NCBI GenBank assembly: GCA_020849795.1
Contig: JADZFR010000063.1
Span: forward strand, 1-41,016
Reading direction: 5' to 3'
Origin: Planctomycetota bacterium
Lineage (GTDB): Bacteria; Planctomycetota; UBA8742; UBA2392
Length of the DNA: 41,016 nucleotides
The position numbers were made by a program, and so were the translations under genes. Positions 33,988-41,016 of the stretch are shown here, piece by piece. The stretch's first letter is position 1. Each line of letters starts with the position of its first letter. A model generated the notes under the pieces. The model worked only from the letters and a program-made list of their open reading frames with translations, was not told where the DNA came from and searched no databases.

Positions 33988-35178
33988 TTGGAACCGATCA
34001 GCGTCACCGAGCTATCGCAGCAACTGAAGCGCGCCATCGAGGCCCCGTTCAGCAACGTCGCCGTCACCGGCGAGCTGGGCAACTATCGCGGCCAGCACCA
34101 CTCGGGCCACGTTTACTGCAACCTCAAAGACAGCGGCGCGCAGATTCGCCTGATCATCTGGCGCGGCACCTTTGAGCGCCTGCGCTTTGAACTCAAGGAC
34201 GGCCTCGAGGTCACGATCGTCGGCAAGCTGGATGTCTACGCCCGGCGCGGCGAATACTCGCTGGTAGCCACCAGCGTGGAGCCGCGAGGCATTGGCGGCT
34301 TGCAACTGGCCTTTCAGCAGATGTACGACCGCCTGGAAGGCGAGGGCCTGTTCGGCGACGACCACAAGGTCCCGCTGCCCGCGTACCCGCAGCGCATCGC
34401 GCTGATCACGTCGCCGACCGGGGCCGCGGTGCACGATATCGTGACCACCGCGCGGCGCCGCAACCGGCTGGTCGAGCTGTTGGTCTACCCCGTGAAGGTG
34501 CAGGGCGAGGGGGCATCCGAAAGCATCGCGCGCGCGATTCGGCGGGTGAACGCGCTGAACGACAGGCTTGGCATTGACGTGATTATCGTTGGGCGCGGCG
34601 GCGGCTCGCTGGAAGACCTTTGGGCGTTCAACGAAGAGCCCGTGGCACGGGCGATTTATGACAGCCAGATTCCGATCGTCAGCGCCGTCGGCCACGAAGT
34701 GGACACCACGATTGCCGACCTGGTTGCGGACCTGCGCGCGCCGACGCCGACCGCCGCCGCCGAGATGGTCGTGCCCGAGCTGGCCGGCATGATCGAGCTT
34801 GCGCAGGAGTACCGCCTGCGGCTTGGCCGCGGCTTGCGCCACACCAGCGAGATCTGGAAAGAGCGGCTGCAAACCCTGCAAAGCCGCCTGCTCGCGCAGG
34901 GGCCGCTGAACAAGCTGCGGCGCGAGCAGCAGCGCCTGGACTACCTGCTGGAAGGGCTGCAAGGCCGCATGAAGCACAGGCTGGCTTCAAGCCGCGACCA
35001 CGCCAACGCGCTGGGCCAGCAGTTGAACGCGCTGAGCCCGCTGGCCGTGCTGCAACGCGGCTACAGCATCACGCGCAATGCAGAGGGTGTAGTTGTCAAA
35101 GAAGCAAGGTCGGTGAAATCCGGCGAGACCATCACAACCAGACTTGCCGACGGAGAAGTATCCAGCAAAGTGGTTTGA
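33988..35178 (+). CDS. xseA: exodeoxyribonuclease VII large subunit
   Basis: XseA is the catalytic subunit of exonuclease VII, which degrades single-stranded DNA from both ends. The start is TTG 33988, with GGAAG ahead of it; an upstream ATG at 33934 lies inside the EF-hand gene. The 396-residue protein has an N-terminal OB domain (VTELSQQLKRAIEAPFSNVA), then the catalytic domain with ALITSPTGAAVHDIV, VIIVGRGGGSLEDLWAFNEE and SAVGHEVDTTIADLVAD, which carry the conserved GRGGGS-x-EDLW and GHE motifs, then a coiled-coil (about 265-345) and the end segment LQRGYSITRNAEG. The small partner gene xseB is not found next to it. A 42-bp tandem repeat begins 16 bases after the stop. Confidence 0.97.
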   Translation: MEPISVTELSQQLKRAIEAPFSNVAVTGELGNYRGQHHSGHVYCNLKDSGAQIRLIIWRGTFERLRFELKDGLEVTIVGKLDVYARRGEYSLVATSVEPRGIGGLQLAFQQMYDRLEGEGLFGDDHKVPLPAYPQRIALITSPTGAAVHDIVTTARRRNRLVELLVYPVKVQGEGASESIARAIRRVNALNDRLGIDVIIVGRGGGSLEDLWAFNEEPVARAIYDSQIPIVSAVGHEVDTTIADLVADLRAPTPTAAAEMVVPELAGMIELAQEYRLRLGRGLRHTSEIWKERLQTLQSRLLAQGPLNKLRREQQRLDYLLEGLQGRMKHRLASSRDHANALGQQLNALSPLAVLQRGYSITRNAEGVVVKEARSVKSGETITTRLADGEVSSKVV

Positions 35179-35193
35179 CAAGCGTGAACAGCA

Positions 35194-35310
35194 GGCGCAG
35201 TCGCCCGCGGGGCAGGTGAACAGACGTAGACCTGAGGCGCAGTCGCCCGCGGGGCAGGTGAACAGACGTAGTCCTCAGGCGCAGTCGCCTGCGGAGCAGG
35301 CCAACAACCG
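35194..35310. repeat. 42-bp tandem repeat, about 2.8 copies
   Basis: Units start at 35194, 35236 and 35278, each opening GGCGCAGTCGCC and continuing through GGCAGG and GAACAGACGTAG. The third copy diverges after about 23 bases. Each holds a short palindrome, clearest in copy three (GCCTGC-GGA-GCAGGC). The array lies between xseA and the left end of the transposase element. Confidence 0.9.
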
Positions 35311-35314
35311 GCAG

Positions 35315-35376
35315 CCCCGTGGCGTAAGCCCGGGGATTACAGAGGAAGCAGTCCCCGAGCCGCGGAGCGGCGACAC
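35315..35376 (+). repeat. left REP-like end
   Basis: Hairpin CCCCGTGGCGTAAGCCCGGGG (35315-35335) followed 25 bases later by the GC-rich box CGCGGAGCGGCGACAC (35361-35376), which ends two bases before the transposase ATG. Confidence 0.7.
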
Positions 35377-35378
35377 AC

Positions 35379-35828
35379 ATGGCGCATACCTTCACGCGCA
35401 TTCTCATTCATCTGGTGTTCGCGACGAAGGACCGTGCGCGACTCATCACGCCGGAAGTGAAGCCACGGCTTGAAGGCTACATGGTTGGCATACTGACCAA
35501 CTTGGGCGTGTACCTTCACAAGCTCAACAGCGTTGAAGACCACTGCCATCTGCTGGTTGATTTGCCGGCGACGATGGCCCTGGCTGAACTCGTCAACAAG
35601 CTGAAATCAAACTCCTCGCGGCATATGAATGAAACGCTTGGAGACTCAAAGTTCGGCTGGCAGCGCGGGTATGGCGGATTCTCAATCAGCCAGAACCACG
35701 CTGCAATGGTGGTAGGCTACATCGAACGTCAGGAAGAGCATCATCGAGGTGTGACGCTGAAAGAAGAGTTAGCGCAACTACTTGAGCGCTATGATTTCGC
35801 AGGAGACCCGGAGTTCGTCGGTGAATAG
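35379..35828 (+). CDS. REP-associated / IS200-like tyrosine (HUH) transposase, 149 aa
   Basis: The Y1 transposase fold of the IS200/IS605 and RAYT group, which cuts and joins single-stranded DNA through a Tyr. The HUH metal motif appears as HCH (His55, Cys56, His57 in DHCHLLVDLP), so the hydrophobic middle residue is Cys. The catalytic Tyr is Tyr114 in VVGYIERQEEHHR. WQRGYGGFSISQNH (94-107) is the characteristic segment before it. The gene appears complete and without frameshift. It is flanked by inverted two-part palindromes at 35315 and 35833, as expected if the enzyme acts on REP sequences. There is no accessory TnpB gene. It sits between xseA and the guanine deaminase-like gene. Confidence 0.95.
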   Translation: MAHTFTRILIHLVFATKDRARLITPEVKPRLEGYMVGILTNLGVYLHKLNSVEDHCHLLVDLPATMALAELVNKLKSNSSRHMNETLGDSKFGWQRGYGGFSISQNHAAMVVGYIERQEEHHRGVTLKEELAQLLERYDFAGDPEFVGE

Positions 35829-35832
35829 GCTT

Positions 35833-35893
35833 GTGTCGGCGCTCCGCGCCTTTGCAGTAGGAGATCATCGGTACCCCCAGCTTACGCCGGGGG
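35833..35893 (-). repeat. right REP-like end
   Basis: Inverted copy of the left end: GTGTCGGCGCTCCGCG (35833-35848) matches the left GC box, and CCCCCAGCTTACGCCGGGGG (35874-35893) matches the left palindrome. The remaining bases to 36023 hold no other clear element. Confidence 0.7.
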
Positions 35894-36023
35894 CTAACAG
35901 TTGTGACGGCGCGTGCCGCGCCTGTGCCCGTGATGCAGGGCTTGGTCCTGCACCAGTTGCAGGGTTTGGTTGAGCCAGGAAACTGAGTAACCCCTTGCTG
36001 TAGACGCCGGACAACGAATACGC

Positions 36024-37292
36024 ATGCAAAACGAGCCGGTCAAACGTCGTGTGTTGCAGGGCCAGTGTGTCTGGCCGATCAGCCCCAACCAGGCACGGGT
36101 TGAGGGCAACTCGATTCTGTACACGGCCTACGACGACCCCTTCCACCGGCCCGAATCAGGCTATCTGGGCCTGCCGCACGTCGAGTACGAACCCATTCCC
36201 GTTGAGGGCATCATCACACCCGCCTTCTGCGACTGGCACTACCACTGGGTGCAGCACCGCATCATGGGCGTCAAGGGCAAGTCGCTGCTGGGCTGGCTGG
36301 CGGAAGACGCCTGGCCCGAAGAAGCCCGCTTCAGCGAGCCCGGCTTTGCCGCGGTTGCCGCCGAGGGCTTTGTGCGCAAGCAGGCGGCTGTCGGCACGCT
36401 GGCCGGCGCTTGCTGGTGCAGCCCGCACCTTGAAAGCGTGAAAGCTGCCGTCGATGCGGGCGTGCGCTTTTCGCTGATCGGCCCGGCGGTGATGACAACC
36501 GGCGAGCCCAAGACCCTAGTGCGCCCGATCAGTGAAGTGATCGCGATGCTCAAGGAGTTGCAGATCGAGCTTGAAGAGCAGCTGGCCGTCACGCCGCGAT
36601 TTGCCCTGAGCTGCGACAAGAAGACCCTGCGCGAACTGCACGAGTTCGCCTTCGACTACACGCTGTGGGTGCAGACTCACCTGGCCGAAAACGAAGACGA
36701 ATGCGCCGCCGTCGCCCGCGCGTATCCCGACGCCAAGAGCTATGTGGACGTCTACGACCAGGCGGGACTGCTTACGCCGCGCACGCTGCTGGCCCACTGC
36801 GTGCACCTGGACGACTTTGACTGGCGCACCATCAAGAAGCGCGGCAGCATCGTCGTGCATTGCCCGACCAGCAACGAGGCCCTGGGCAGCGGCCGCATGA
36901 AGCTTGAGAAAGTGCGCGCCATGGATATTCCCTGGGTGATGGGCACCGACATCGGCGCCGGGCCCGACCTGTGCATGATGGATGTGATCGAGACGGTCAC
37001 GCGCATCCACGACTGGAGCGCCCCGGTCAGCACCATCGAGGCATTCTTCCGCGCCACCGTCAGCATGGAAATGCTCGAGAGCTATGCCAGCCGCAAAAGT
37101 CGCGTCACCCGCATCATGGGCACGGCGCGCGCCGGCTTCATTGAGTTCAAGCGCCCCAAGGCGATTGATCGCAGCGACCGCGACCCCGAACACATCCTGG
37201 CGGCGATTGTAGACCAGTACCGCAAAGACCCCGCGCACTCGATCGCCGCCGTCTACGACCAGAATTTTAACCTGCTGCACGAAAACCGTTAG
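36024..37292 (+). CDS. guanine deaminase-like amidohydrolase, 422 aa
   Basis: Guanine deaminase turns guanine into xanthine. Zinc-binding and catalytic residues of the amidohydrolase fold are in the expected order: HYH (His72, His74) in TPAFCDWHYHWVQHR, His219 and Glu222 in QTHLAENEDE, His258 in LLAHCVHLDD, and Asp309 in GTDIGAGPD. The segment HCPTSNEALGSGRMKL fits guanine deaminase more closely than other amidohydrolases. The N-terminal small beta domain is short. The upstream ribosome binding site is weak. It lies between the REP element and the phosphatase fusion gene, 56 bases before the latter. I leave the symbol blank because the related cytosine, adenosine and triazine hydrolases share most motifs; the function is likely but not certain. 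Confidence 0.83.
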   Translation: MQNEPVKRRVLQGQCVWPISPNQARVEGNSILYTAYDDPFHRPESGYLGLPHVEYEPIPVEGIITPAFCDWHYHWVQHRIMGVKGKSLLGWLAEDAWPEEARFSEPGFAAVAAEGFVRKQAAVGTLAGACWCSPHLESVKAAVDAGVRFSLIGPAVMTTGEPKTLVRPISEVIAMLKELQIELEEQLAVTPRFALSCDKKTLRELHEFAFDYTLWVQTHLAENEDECAAVARAYPDAKSYVDVYDQAGLLTPRTLLAHCVHLDDFDWRTIKKRGSIVVHCPTSNEALGSGRMKLEKVRAMDIPWVMGTDIGAGPDLCMMDVIETVTRIHDWSAPVSTIEAFFRATVSMEMLESYASRKSRVTRIMGTARAGFIEFKRPKAIDRSDRDPEHILAAIVDQYRKDPAHSIAAVYDQNFNLLHENR

Positions 37293-37348
37293 CGCGCCGC
37301 TGGGTACTGTCTCTTGCTCCTTCCCCCCGACGGGGTCGCGCGCGTAAG

Positions 37349-40300
37349 ATGGGCCTCCTTTCCCTGTACCGGACAAACGTGGCTGCCACGAGCGACCGAT
37401 CTCGTCGAGTACAGTTGGGCCTGCTGCCCAAGGCGCCGGTCATTCCGGGGCTTGAAATCGCCACGCACTACCAGCCCGTCGATTCTGTTGGCGGCGACTT
37501 CTACGACTTCCTGGTGTTTCCGCCGGGGCGCATCGGGCTGGTCATCGCCGACGTCTCGGGCCACGGCGTGGACGCCGCCCTGCTGATGGCGACAGCCAAG
37601 AAGTCGCTGCAACTGATCGCCCGCGGCAGCAACTCGCCTCGCGCCGTGCTGTTGTCGCTGGCCGCCGAAATGCGCGACGACCTGCCCGACAGCAGCTTCA
37701 TCAGCGTGTTCTACGGCATCCTTGAGCTGCGCACCGGCGTGCTTACCTACGCCAGCGCCGGCCATAACCCGCCGCTGCTGTTGAAAGAAGGCAAAGCGTT
37801 CGAGCTGACCGGCGGCGGCACCGTCATCTCCAGCATGCTGATCGATCACCTTGACCGCACGCTGACCCAGCACACCGCCGAGCTGGGCAAGGGCGACTCG
37901 CTGCTGCTGTTCACCGACGGCATCGTTGAAGCCGCCAACGAACACGACGAGCAGTACGGCCTGGAGCGCCTGCAAGATACGGCGCTGCGCCTGGGCACCG
38001 ACGATTGCCACGTGCTGGTCAGCGCCATCCGCTCCGAGGTGCAGCAGCACGTGGGCCAGCGCGGCATGGATGATGACGCCACGTTGCTGGCGGTGCGGCT
38101 GGGCTCGATGCTGGCCACGCCCGAGCCGCCGCGCACCAACTCGCGCCTGCCGCGACGCCTGAGCAACCTGCCCGCGCCCGAAGTCGAGTTCGTCGGCCGC
38201 ACCGATCAACTAGCGCGCATGCAGCAGTGGATGGGCACCGACCAGTCGGTGCTTGTGCTCAGTGGTGCAGCCGGCACCGGCAAGTCTGAGCTTGCCCTTG
38301 AGTTCGGGCGTCGCCAGCTTACGCGCTTTCCTTTCGGCACGTGGGTGGTGGACCTGTCGCGCGTCACGGAGCCCGCAGACGCGATGCGCGAGATTCTGGC
38401 CGTGCTGGGCAGCCGGCTTGACAGCGCCATCCCGCCCGTGCGCGCGGTGGCCGACGCGCTGGCGCTGCGCGGGCCGATGCTGATGATTCTTGACGGCATG
38501 CAGGATCCCAGCCGTCTGCTGGGGGAAGCGCTGCCCGAGTGGTCGCGGGTGCAGCGCGGCGCGCGCTTTATCTTGACCACGCGTCGCTCGCCCAAGTTTC
38601 TGGGCACGCCCGAGATTGAGGTCGGTCCGCTTGCCTTTCCTGACCGCGCCAGGCGTCGCAGCGCTGCCAGCGCCGAATTGCTGGCCTTTGACGCGGTCGC
38701 CTTGTTCACGTCTCTGGCGCGGCTTCACAAGCCTGACTTTGCACCCACGGGCGACGAACTGCGAACGCTTGCCCATGTGTGCGAGCTGTTGGAAGGGCAC
38801 CCGGTGAGTCTGCAGTTGGCAGCATCGCGCCTTGGCAGCATGAGCCTGGCCGAGCTTGAAACGCAGCTGAAGTCGAACACTCGCAAGCTGGCGGTGCTGA
38901 AGGACAGCGGGCGCAAAGACACCGCCGGCATTCTCAAGGGCCTTGAGGACTCGATCCAGTGGTCGCTGGGCGCGCTGCAGCAGTGGGAACTTGAGGTACT
39001 GACGCAACTGTGCGCGTTCGCTGACGGGTTCTTTCTGGAAAGCGCGCAAGAGGTCGTCGTGCTGGAGGCCGCCGCGCCGCCGTTGATCAACATCGTCGGC
39101 ACGCTGGTTGAACGGGGGTTGCTTACCCGCAGCGCCCAGCCGCTCGGCAACCGCATGCGTGTGCCGGCGCCGGTGCGCGAAACCTTGATGGCAAGCGCCG
39201 CGTGGGCCCGCAAGTCGCCGGCAGAGGAGGGCCCGCTGCGCCGGTTTTATCGCCACTTTGCCAAAGCCGTGTTCGCGACGGTGCAGGACCTGAGCGGGCG
39301 CAACCTGCCCGAGCACGCCGAACGCATCCGGGCCGAGCACGGCAACATTGACCAGGCGCTGCGCCTGGCCGAGAAGGCCGGCGACACCGACGCCGCGGCC
39401 CTGCTGCTGTCGGGCATTGCCGAGAGCCTGGCCCACAGCGGGCAAGCAGCGGAAGTTGCCAAACGCCTTGACGCCTATCTGGCCAGCCTGCCGCAGGGCC
39501 GCATCAAGCCGCAGGCCGAGGCGCTGATTGCGCGCTCGCTTGCGTCGGCCCACGCATGGGCCGGCAACGCTGCTGCCGCGGAAGCCGCGCTTGGCCGAGC
39601 ATCCAAGGCTGCGCAACGCAGCAAAGACCGCATGCTGCGCGCATGGATTGCCGTGGCCGAGGCCGAGCAGTTCATCAGCCGCAAACTGCTTGATGCCGCG
39701 CAGGAACGCATTGATTACGCGACGTTTGTGTACCAGCGTGAATCCGACGCGACACGCATGGACATGCTGAACATCGCGCGCGGGCGCCTGATGGTCTATC
39801 GCGGCCAGTTGAAAGAGGCCGTCAGCATGCTGCAGGAAACCGCGGCGCGTCTCAAGCGCGCGGGCATGCGCCAGGCATCGCACACCGCCATCAGCCTGCT
39901 GGGCAACGCGCTCACCGGGCTGGACCGGAACGAAGAAGCGATCGTGTTGTTTGAAGACGTGCTGTCCGAGATGGCCGGCGAAGAACGCTCGGCGATTGAA
40001 GCCATCACCCGCCACAACTATGCGCTGGCGCTGATGCGCTTTGGGCGCCTTGAGGACGCGCTGGTCGTGCTGGACGAGTCCGAAGAGGTCATCCGCATGC
40101 AGGGCCGCGCCGAGGGCATGGCGTGGCTCAGCACCGCGCGCGCGCAACTGCACCTGTTGATGGGCGATGTCGAAGCCGCCGAGAGCCTGATGGAGTACGG
40201 GCTGAAGGTCGCGCACGAGGTGGGCAGCGTGACGGCACTTTCTTCGTGCTTCTACATGGCGGTGTTGACGGCTGCGTGCGGGCGCAAGTGGAGCGAACTG

Positions 40301-40846
40301 CTGGCGTTCGCTGACGCGATGCGGCGTGAGGCCCCGCCTACCGCGCAATCGCGCACGTCAGTCGATGTGCCCGTGCTTGAGCTGCTGGCGAACTGCGAGC
40401 TGGGCCGCAACGACACGCCTGTGCCCGGCGCCGACGAGCTTGTGCCCGCCAGCGTCGGCCTCGAAGAAGCACCGCTGAGGGCGCTGGCGTGCGTGGTGGT
40501 GGCCCGCATGCACAACGCCCGCGGCAACACCGAGGCAGGCGCGGCAAACGTCGCCGCCGCCCGCGAGCACATGAAAGCCGGCAACGTGACCGCGTATGAT
40601 TCGCGCCTGCTGGCGCAGCTTGCCTGGGACCTGCTGGATGAAATGGGCCGCGCAGCCGAAGAAAAGGTCCGCGCCGAGGGGCCGGTCGGCGCGCTGATCC
40701 GGGCCTCGGAACGCGTGCTGAAGTTCGCCTGCGCATGCGGCGCCGAATACACCGTAAAGCGCGAACGCGCCGGCAAGAAGACCACCTGCCCCAAGTGCCG
40801 CAACACACTGATGGTGCCGCTGCCCCCAACTGCCAGCCGCAACTGA
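37349..40846 (+). CDS. SpoIIE-type phosphatase fused to STAND NTPase, TPR-like repeats and zinc ribbon, 1165 aa
   Basis: Four parts are seen. (1) A PP2C/SpoIIE phosphatase (about 20-255): VGGDFYDF (Asp50), VIADVSGHG (Asp68), ASAGHNPPLLL, LFTDGIVEA and GMDDDATLLAVR (Asp242/243), the metal-binding Asp set. (2) A STAND-type NTPase (about 280-620): EFVGRTDQLARM, Walker A SGAAGTGKS (Lys312), Walker B LMILDG (Asp382), sensor-like FILTTRR and a winged-helix end with RVPAPVRETL, like AfsR/LuxR-type proteins. (3) Helical TPR-like repeats (about 640-1100). (4) A C-terminal zinc ribbon with Cys1128, Cys1130, Cys1147 and Cys1150 (CACG, CPKC). No membrane segment. All parts look intact in one frame. It probably switches a partner by dephosphorylation in response to a ligand read by the repeats; the target is unknown. 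Confidence 0.92.
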   Translation: MGLLSLYRTNVAATSDRSRRVQLGLLPKAPVIPGLEIATHYQPVDSVGGDFYDFLVFPPGRIGLVIADVSGHGVDAALLMATAKKSLQLIARGSNSPRAVLLSLAAEMRDDLPDSSFISVFYGILELRTGVLTYASAGHNPPLLLKEGKAFELTGGGTVISSMLIDHLDRTLTQHTAELGKGDSLLLFTDGIVEAANEHDEQYGLERLQDTALRLGTDDCHVLVSAIRSEVQQHVGQRGMDDDATLLAVRLGSMLATPEPPRTNSRLPRRLSNLPAPEVEFVGRTDQLARMQQWMGTDQSVLVLSGAAGTGKSELALEFGRRQLTRFPFGTWVVDLSRVTEPADAMREILAVLGSRLDSAIPPVRAVADALALRGPMLMILDGMQDPSRLLGEALPEWSRVQRGARFILTTRRSPKFLGTPEIEVGPLAFPDRARRRSAASAELLAFDAVALFTSLARLHKPDFAPTGDELRTLAHVCELLEGHPVSLQLAASRLGSMSLAELETQLKSNTRKLAVLKDSGRKDTAGILKGLEDSIQWSLGALQQWELEVLTQLCAFADGFFLESAQEVVVLEAAAPPLINIVGTLVERGLLTRSAQPLGNRMRVPAPVRETLMASAAWARKSPAEEGPLRRFYRHFAKAVFATVQDLSGRNLPEHAERIRAEHGNIDQALRLAEKAGDTDAAALLLSGIAESLAHSGQAAEVAKRLDAYLASLPQGRIKPQAEALIARSLASAHAWAGNAAAAEAALGRASKAAQRSKDRMLRAWIAVAEAEQFISRKLLDAAQERIDYATFVYQRESDATRMDMLNIARGRLMVYRGQLKEAVSMLQETAARLKRAGMRQASHTAISLLGNALTGLDRNEEAIVLFEDVLSEMAGEERSAIEAITRHNYALALMRFGRLEDALVVLDESEEVIRMQGRAEGMAWLSTARAQLHLLMGDVEAAESLMEYGLKVAHEVGSVTALSSCFYMAVLTAACGRKWSELLAFADAMRREAPPTAQSRTSVDVPVLELLANCELGRNDTPVPGADELVPASVGLEEAPLRALACVVVARMHNARGNTEAGAANVAAAREHMKAGNVTAYDSRLLAQLAWDLLDEMGRAAEEKVRAEGPVGALIRASERVLKFACACGAEYTVKRERAGKKTTCPKCRNTLMVPLPPTASRN

Positions 40847-40904
40847 TGATCTCGCGCCAAGGCGGCGGGAACTGCTTTGTCTCTCGCGGGGCGCGGTGTG
40901 CCGC

Positions 40905-41016
40905 CTACTCCTCCCACTGCCGCTTCTGTTGCGGCAGCTTGTTGTAGACTTCCACGTGCATCCGCTCGTACAGCTCCTGCATGCTTTGCGCGCCGCGGTT
41001 GGTCCACACACTGCTC
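40905..41016 (-). CDS. partial CDS, C-terminal end of unknown protein
   Basis: A minus-strand frame enters from the right edge and ends at TAG 40907-40905. The visible 36 residues end MHVEVYNKLPQQKRQWEE, charged and helical. I do not recognise the family. It converges on the phosphatase fusion gene; the 58 bases between hold no clear terminator. Confidence 0.55.
   Translation of the reverse strand, partial: SSVWTNRGAQSMQELYERMHVEVYNKLPQQKRQWEE

Larger units (their letters stand above)
35315..35893 (+). mobile_element. REP-flanked IS200-like element
   Basis: A transposase gene lies between two matching ends in inverted orientation. Left: a CCCC-GGCGTAAGC-GGGG palindrome (35315-35335) then CGCGGAGCGGCGACAC (35361-35376). 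Right: GTGTCGGCGCTCCGCG (35833-35848) then a palindrome with GCTTACGCC (35874-35893). The boundaries of the mobile unit are inferred from these ends; no target duplication is seen. Confidence 0.6.

Noticed and set aside
32733..34082. Long minus-strand extension upstream of the exported protein at 31680
   Set aside because: It is antisense to the EF-hand gene and the start of xseA; the signal peptide at 32732 marks the true start.
35194..35310. Possible CRISPR array
   Set aside because: Units are direct tandem copies without unique spacers, and no cas gene is present.
35179..35378. xseB downstream of xseA
   Set aside because: No frame here resembles the small subunit; the space is filled by repeats and the transposase end.
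35144..35473. Plus-strand frame spanning the 42-bp repeats
   Set aside because: The repetitive translation comes from the repeat array and overlaps the true xseA and transposase genes in other frames.
38210..40348. Minus-strand frame of 712 codons opposite the phosphatase fusion
   Set aside because: Low-complexity composition and no start signal; the plus-strand gene has clear domains over the same bases.

Overview
The window is a GC-rich bacterial chromosome segment, densely packed with genes on both strands. It encodes lipid A synthesis (lpxB), so the cell has a Gram-negative type envelope. Several traits together point to a Planctomycetota-like or related deep-branching organism: a membrane-bound Ser/Thr kinase with a DWG motif, an ECF sigma factor with a zinc-finger anti-sigma factor, a SpoIIE-type phosphatase fused to an NTPase and a zinc ribbon, many secreted proteins of no known family, and an IS200-like REP transposase. 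This placement is an inference from gene style; no rRNA gene is present.

Layout. Positions 1-1000 hold a partial gene on the left edge, a small unknown gene, two look-alike terminators and an initiator tRNA. Positions 1.1-6.7 kb hold a large secreted protein, an aldo/keto reductase that lacks its catalytic Tyr, and the divergent Ser/Thr kinase. Positions 6.8-9.0 kb hold lpxB, a small transposase-like remnant with 13-bp repeats, and a radical SAM protein. Positions 9.3-13.3 kb are surface biology: a CAP-domain lipoprotein, a protein with a C-terminal sorting tail, and a 789-residue lipoprotein. Positions 13.5-17.0 kb hold recR-rpoN (translationally coupled) and a secreted protein. Positions 17.0-23.0 kb are a minus-strand block: two-gene membrane/secreted operon, guaA, a lipoprotein coupled to guaA, an ECF sigma factor and its FecR-like anti-sigma factor. 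Positions 23.1-29.3 kb hold a metallopeptidase-VWA fusion, tRNA-His, and an HTH-TPR regulator divergent from a large surface protein.

Positions 29.3-31.7 kb hold a compact plus-strand cassette: hotdog thioesterase, intact ketosynthase, and a shortened ketosynthase-like protein whose catalytic Cys is Pro. This looks like a small type II ketosynthase/chain-length-factor-like system. Positions 31.7-35.2 kb hold a secreted protein, an EF-hand membrane protein and xseA. Positions 35.2-35.9 kb hold a REP-associated tyrosine transposase flanked by inverted two-part palindromes and preceded by 42-bp tandem repeats. The window ends with a guanine deaminase-like gene, an 1165-residue SpoIIE phosphatase-STAND NTPase-TPR-zinc ribbon protein, and the 3' end of another gene.

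Several promoters share a recognisable pattern (TTGNNN, 16-bp spacer, TANNNT): those of guaA, recR, the gene at 10114, and both tRNAs. The most unusual items are the phosphatase-STAND fusion, the ketosynthase pair, the flanked transposase, the peptidase-VWA fusion and the structured leader before 10114.
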